64,000 nt of DNA from Nostoc favosum CHAB5714. GTDB taxonomy: Bacteria > Cyanobacteriota > Cyanobacteriia > Cyanobacteriales > Nostocaceae. Where the stretch lies: positions 186,001 through 250,000 of the forward strand of contig NZ_JAIVFQ010000003.1 of assembly GCF_020829495.1 (NCBI RefSeq), read 5' to 3'. A model generated the notes under the pieces. That model had not been told where the DNA came from, did not search any database, and saw nothing but the letters and a program-made list of their open reading frames with translations. Below, piece after piece: positions 63,095 to 64,000 of this stretch. The translations under genes were made by a program, and so were the position numbers. Positions within the stretch are counted from its first letter, which is position 1; each line of letters starts with the position of its first letter.

Positions 63095-63157
63095 AACTCA
63101 TGATAGCATTGTTCAGATTAACCTGATATCTGAAGATGCTAATCATGAGTTTTTTTT
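63095..63157 (+). terminator. Intrinsic terminator of glgA
   Basis: AACTCATGATAGCAT...ATGCTAATCATGAGTT, with an inner TCAGAT/ATCTGA stem, followed by eight T. About 40 bases after the glgA stop. A smaller hairpin (CTGTACGGGTGTACAG) lies between. Confidence 0.85.
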
Positions 63158-63210
63158 GTTTTTGAAAAAATTTTTTCTTTGTAAGTATCTAAAACTGCTT
63201 TATTACTGTC

Positions 63211-63363
63211 ATACCATTTCTTTGTGAGGCTGCGCCAAACCCTTTTAACTTCTTTCTTTCTTTCTTTCTTTCTTTGTGTCCTTTGCGTCCTTTGCGGTTC
63301 GTTTCTCTTTCTTCTTTCTTGTACTTAAATATGGTTTAGCGCATCTTCATACAGAATTGGTAT
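63211..63363. repeat. MITE-like element, type ATACCA, copy 2
   Basis: The same ends as the element at 55640 (ATACCATTTCTTTGTGAGGC and ATCTTCATACAGAATTGGTA). The interior has an expanded CTTT microsatellite, making it 153 bp against 111 bp. Confidence 0.75.
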
Positions 63364-63951
63364 CACCAGATAAAAATCAGAAACCTTTGTTGTGATTAGT
63401 TTTTATACATGTAGGGTAGGGGTAGCTTGACTTCAGCAAAGCGCAACCCAACAAAGCCACGGAAATGTTGGGTTACCCTGCGGAAAGCCCCTTTGAGTCT
63501 ACGTTCCTCGACCCAACCTACACAGTTTAAGATTTTTGGCGCTAACTGAACCGTATTGGGTAGCCCGTGAGATTCCTGAGCTTTGCTTAAGGTATTTCAT
63601 CTTTCTTATTTGAGTTTGATGAAGATGCTATGAACTTTTAAAAAAACTTTTTGTAAACTTGTAAGTATTCATATATAGATAATTGTATATTATTTGTTGT
63701 ATTGAGCTAACAATTGTCCTTTTTATATTCTCCCTTGTTTTAAAACTTTAACTAGGGAAATATTTTTCTATATAGCTCAGTTAATAACTCTAGAAGATGA
63801 ATTAGTTTTGGCTTTTTTTGATGTATTGGCACGTCTCTATATATACTTTTCAAGTGGCACAACTCACGATTATAAGTGAGACATAAGACGTTGCATAATT
63901 TTGATTAGTGATTCTCTTTTATAACAATTTAGTCTTTGTTATATAACCAAA
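63364..63951. other. Gene-free AT-rich stretch downstream of glgA
   Basis: It holds the inverted repeat AACCCAACA/TGTTGGGTT at 63445-63474, a common Nostoc dispersed repeat, and very AT-rich DNA thereafter that probably carries the promoter of the gene starting at 63952. Confidence 0.5.
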
Positions 63952-64000
63952 ATGCAAGTAGAAAAAACTCAGACGCAGCCTATTTATAATATTTCTTCAA
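63952..64000 (+). CDS. Start of an unidentified gene (cut by the window edge)
   Basis: ATG 63952 opens a frame reading MQVEKTQTQPIYNISS to the window edge. Upstream DNA is AT-rich, without a clear ribosome site. Sixteen residues are too few to identify it. Confidence 0.35.
   Translation, partial: MQVEKTQTQPIYNISS

Overview
The window comes from a filamentous, probably heterocyst-forming cyanobacterium of the Nostoc/Anabaena type. The evidence is many HIP1 octamers (GCGATCGC), heptamer-type short tandem repeats between genes, tiny dispersed GC-rich palindromic repeats, and cyanobacterial genes: light-dependent protochlorophyllide reductase, phosphoribulokinase, three-domain ferredoxin-NADP reductase, a beta-carboxysome operon, NDH-1 CO2-uptake subunits, a CAAD membrane protein and glycogen synthase. 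The gene order cmpR / ccm operon / divergent ndhF-ndhD-cupB is, from memory, that of Nostoc sp. PCC 7120. No rRNA, tRNA or CRISPR array was recognised.

Layout. 0-4.3 kb: end of sdhA, a TIR protein fused to a pterin-4a-carbinolamine dehydratase domain, a HigBA toxin-antitoxin pair, por, a DUF29 gene. 4.4-9 kb: a manganese riboswitch with its own terminator ahead of an Mn exporter gene, a TPR membrane protein, an unknown gene, a homocysteine-biosynthesis (DUF39) gene. 9.2-15.9 kb: core metabolism (metK, prk, petH, hom). 15.9-24.7 kb: a plastic island with three Uma2 nuclease paralogues, a second HigBA pair, a UPF0175/PIN pair, two Ser/Thr kinases, gene fragments and tandem repeats; two gene sequences here carry tiny repeat insertions at HIP1 sites. 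24.8-36.6 kb: a carbon-concentrating cluster, with cupB, ndhD and ndhF on the minus strand, ccmK2-K1-L-M-N-O on the plus strand, then cmpR. 36.7-45.6 kb: a MuiA-like gene, decayed genes and IS fragments, mnmE, an acetyltransferase, ilvD. 46-49 kb: two duplicated RTX-repeat secreted proteins with long conserved leaders. 49.7-56.8 kb: a probable envelope/stress group (944-aa repeat membrane protein, duplicated glycine-zipper protein, BON lipoprotein, CAAD protein, small acidic protein). 57-64 kb: metallophosphoesterase, lipid kinase, DUF1311 protein, hemC, glgA, and the first codons of a further gene.

How the genes work together. The carbon cluster joins CO2 hydration at NDH-1 (CupB with NdhD/NdhF), the carboxysome shell and Rubisco scaffold (Ccm proteins) and a LysR regulator of inorganic carbon. 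Prk and PetH supply the Calvin cycle with ribulose bisphosphate and NADPH. MetK, the DUF39 protein and homoserine dehydrogenase all touch the aspartate/homocysteine/methionine route. The most unusual single gene is the TIR-pterin dehydratase fusion. The richest mechanistic detail is the Mn riboswitch and the visible footprints of very small mobile repeats.
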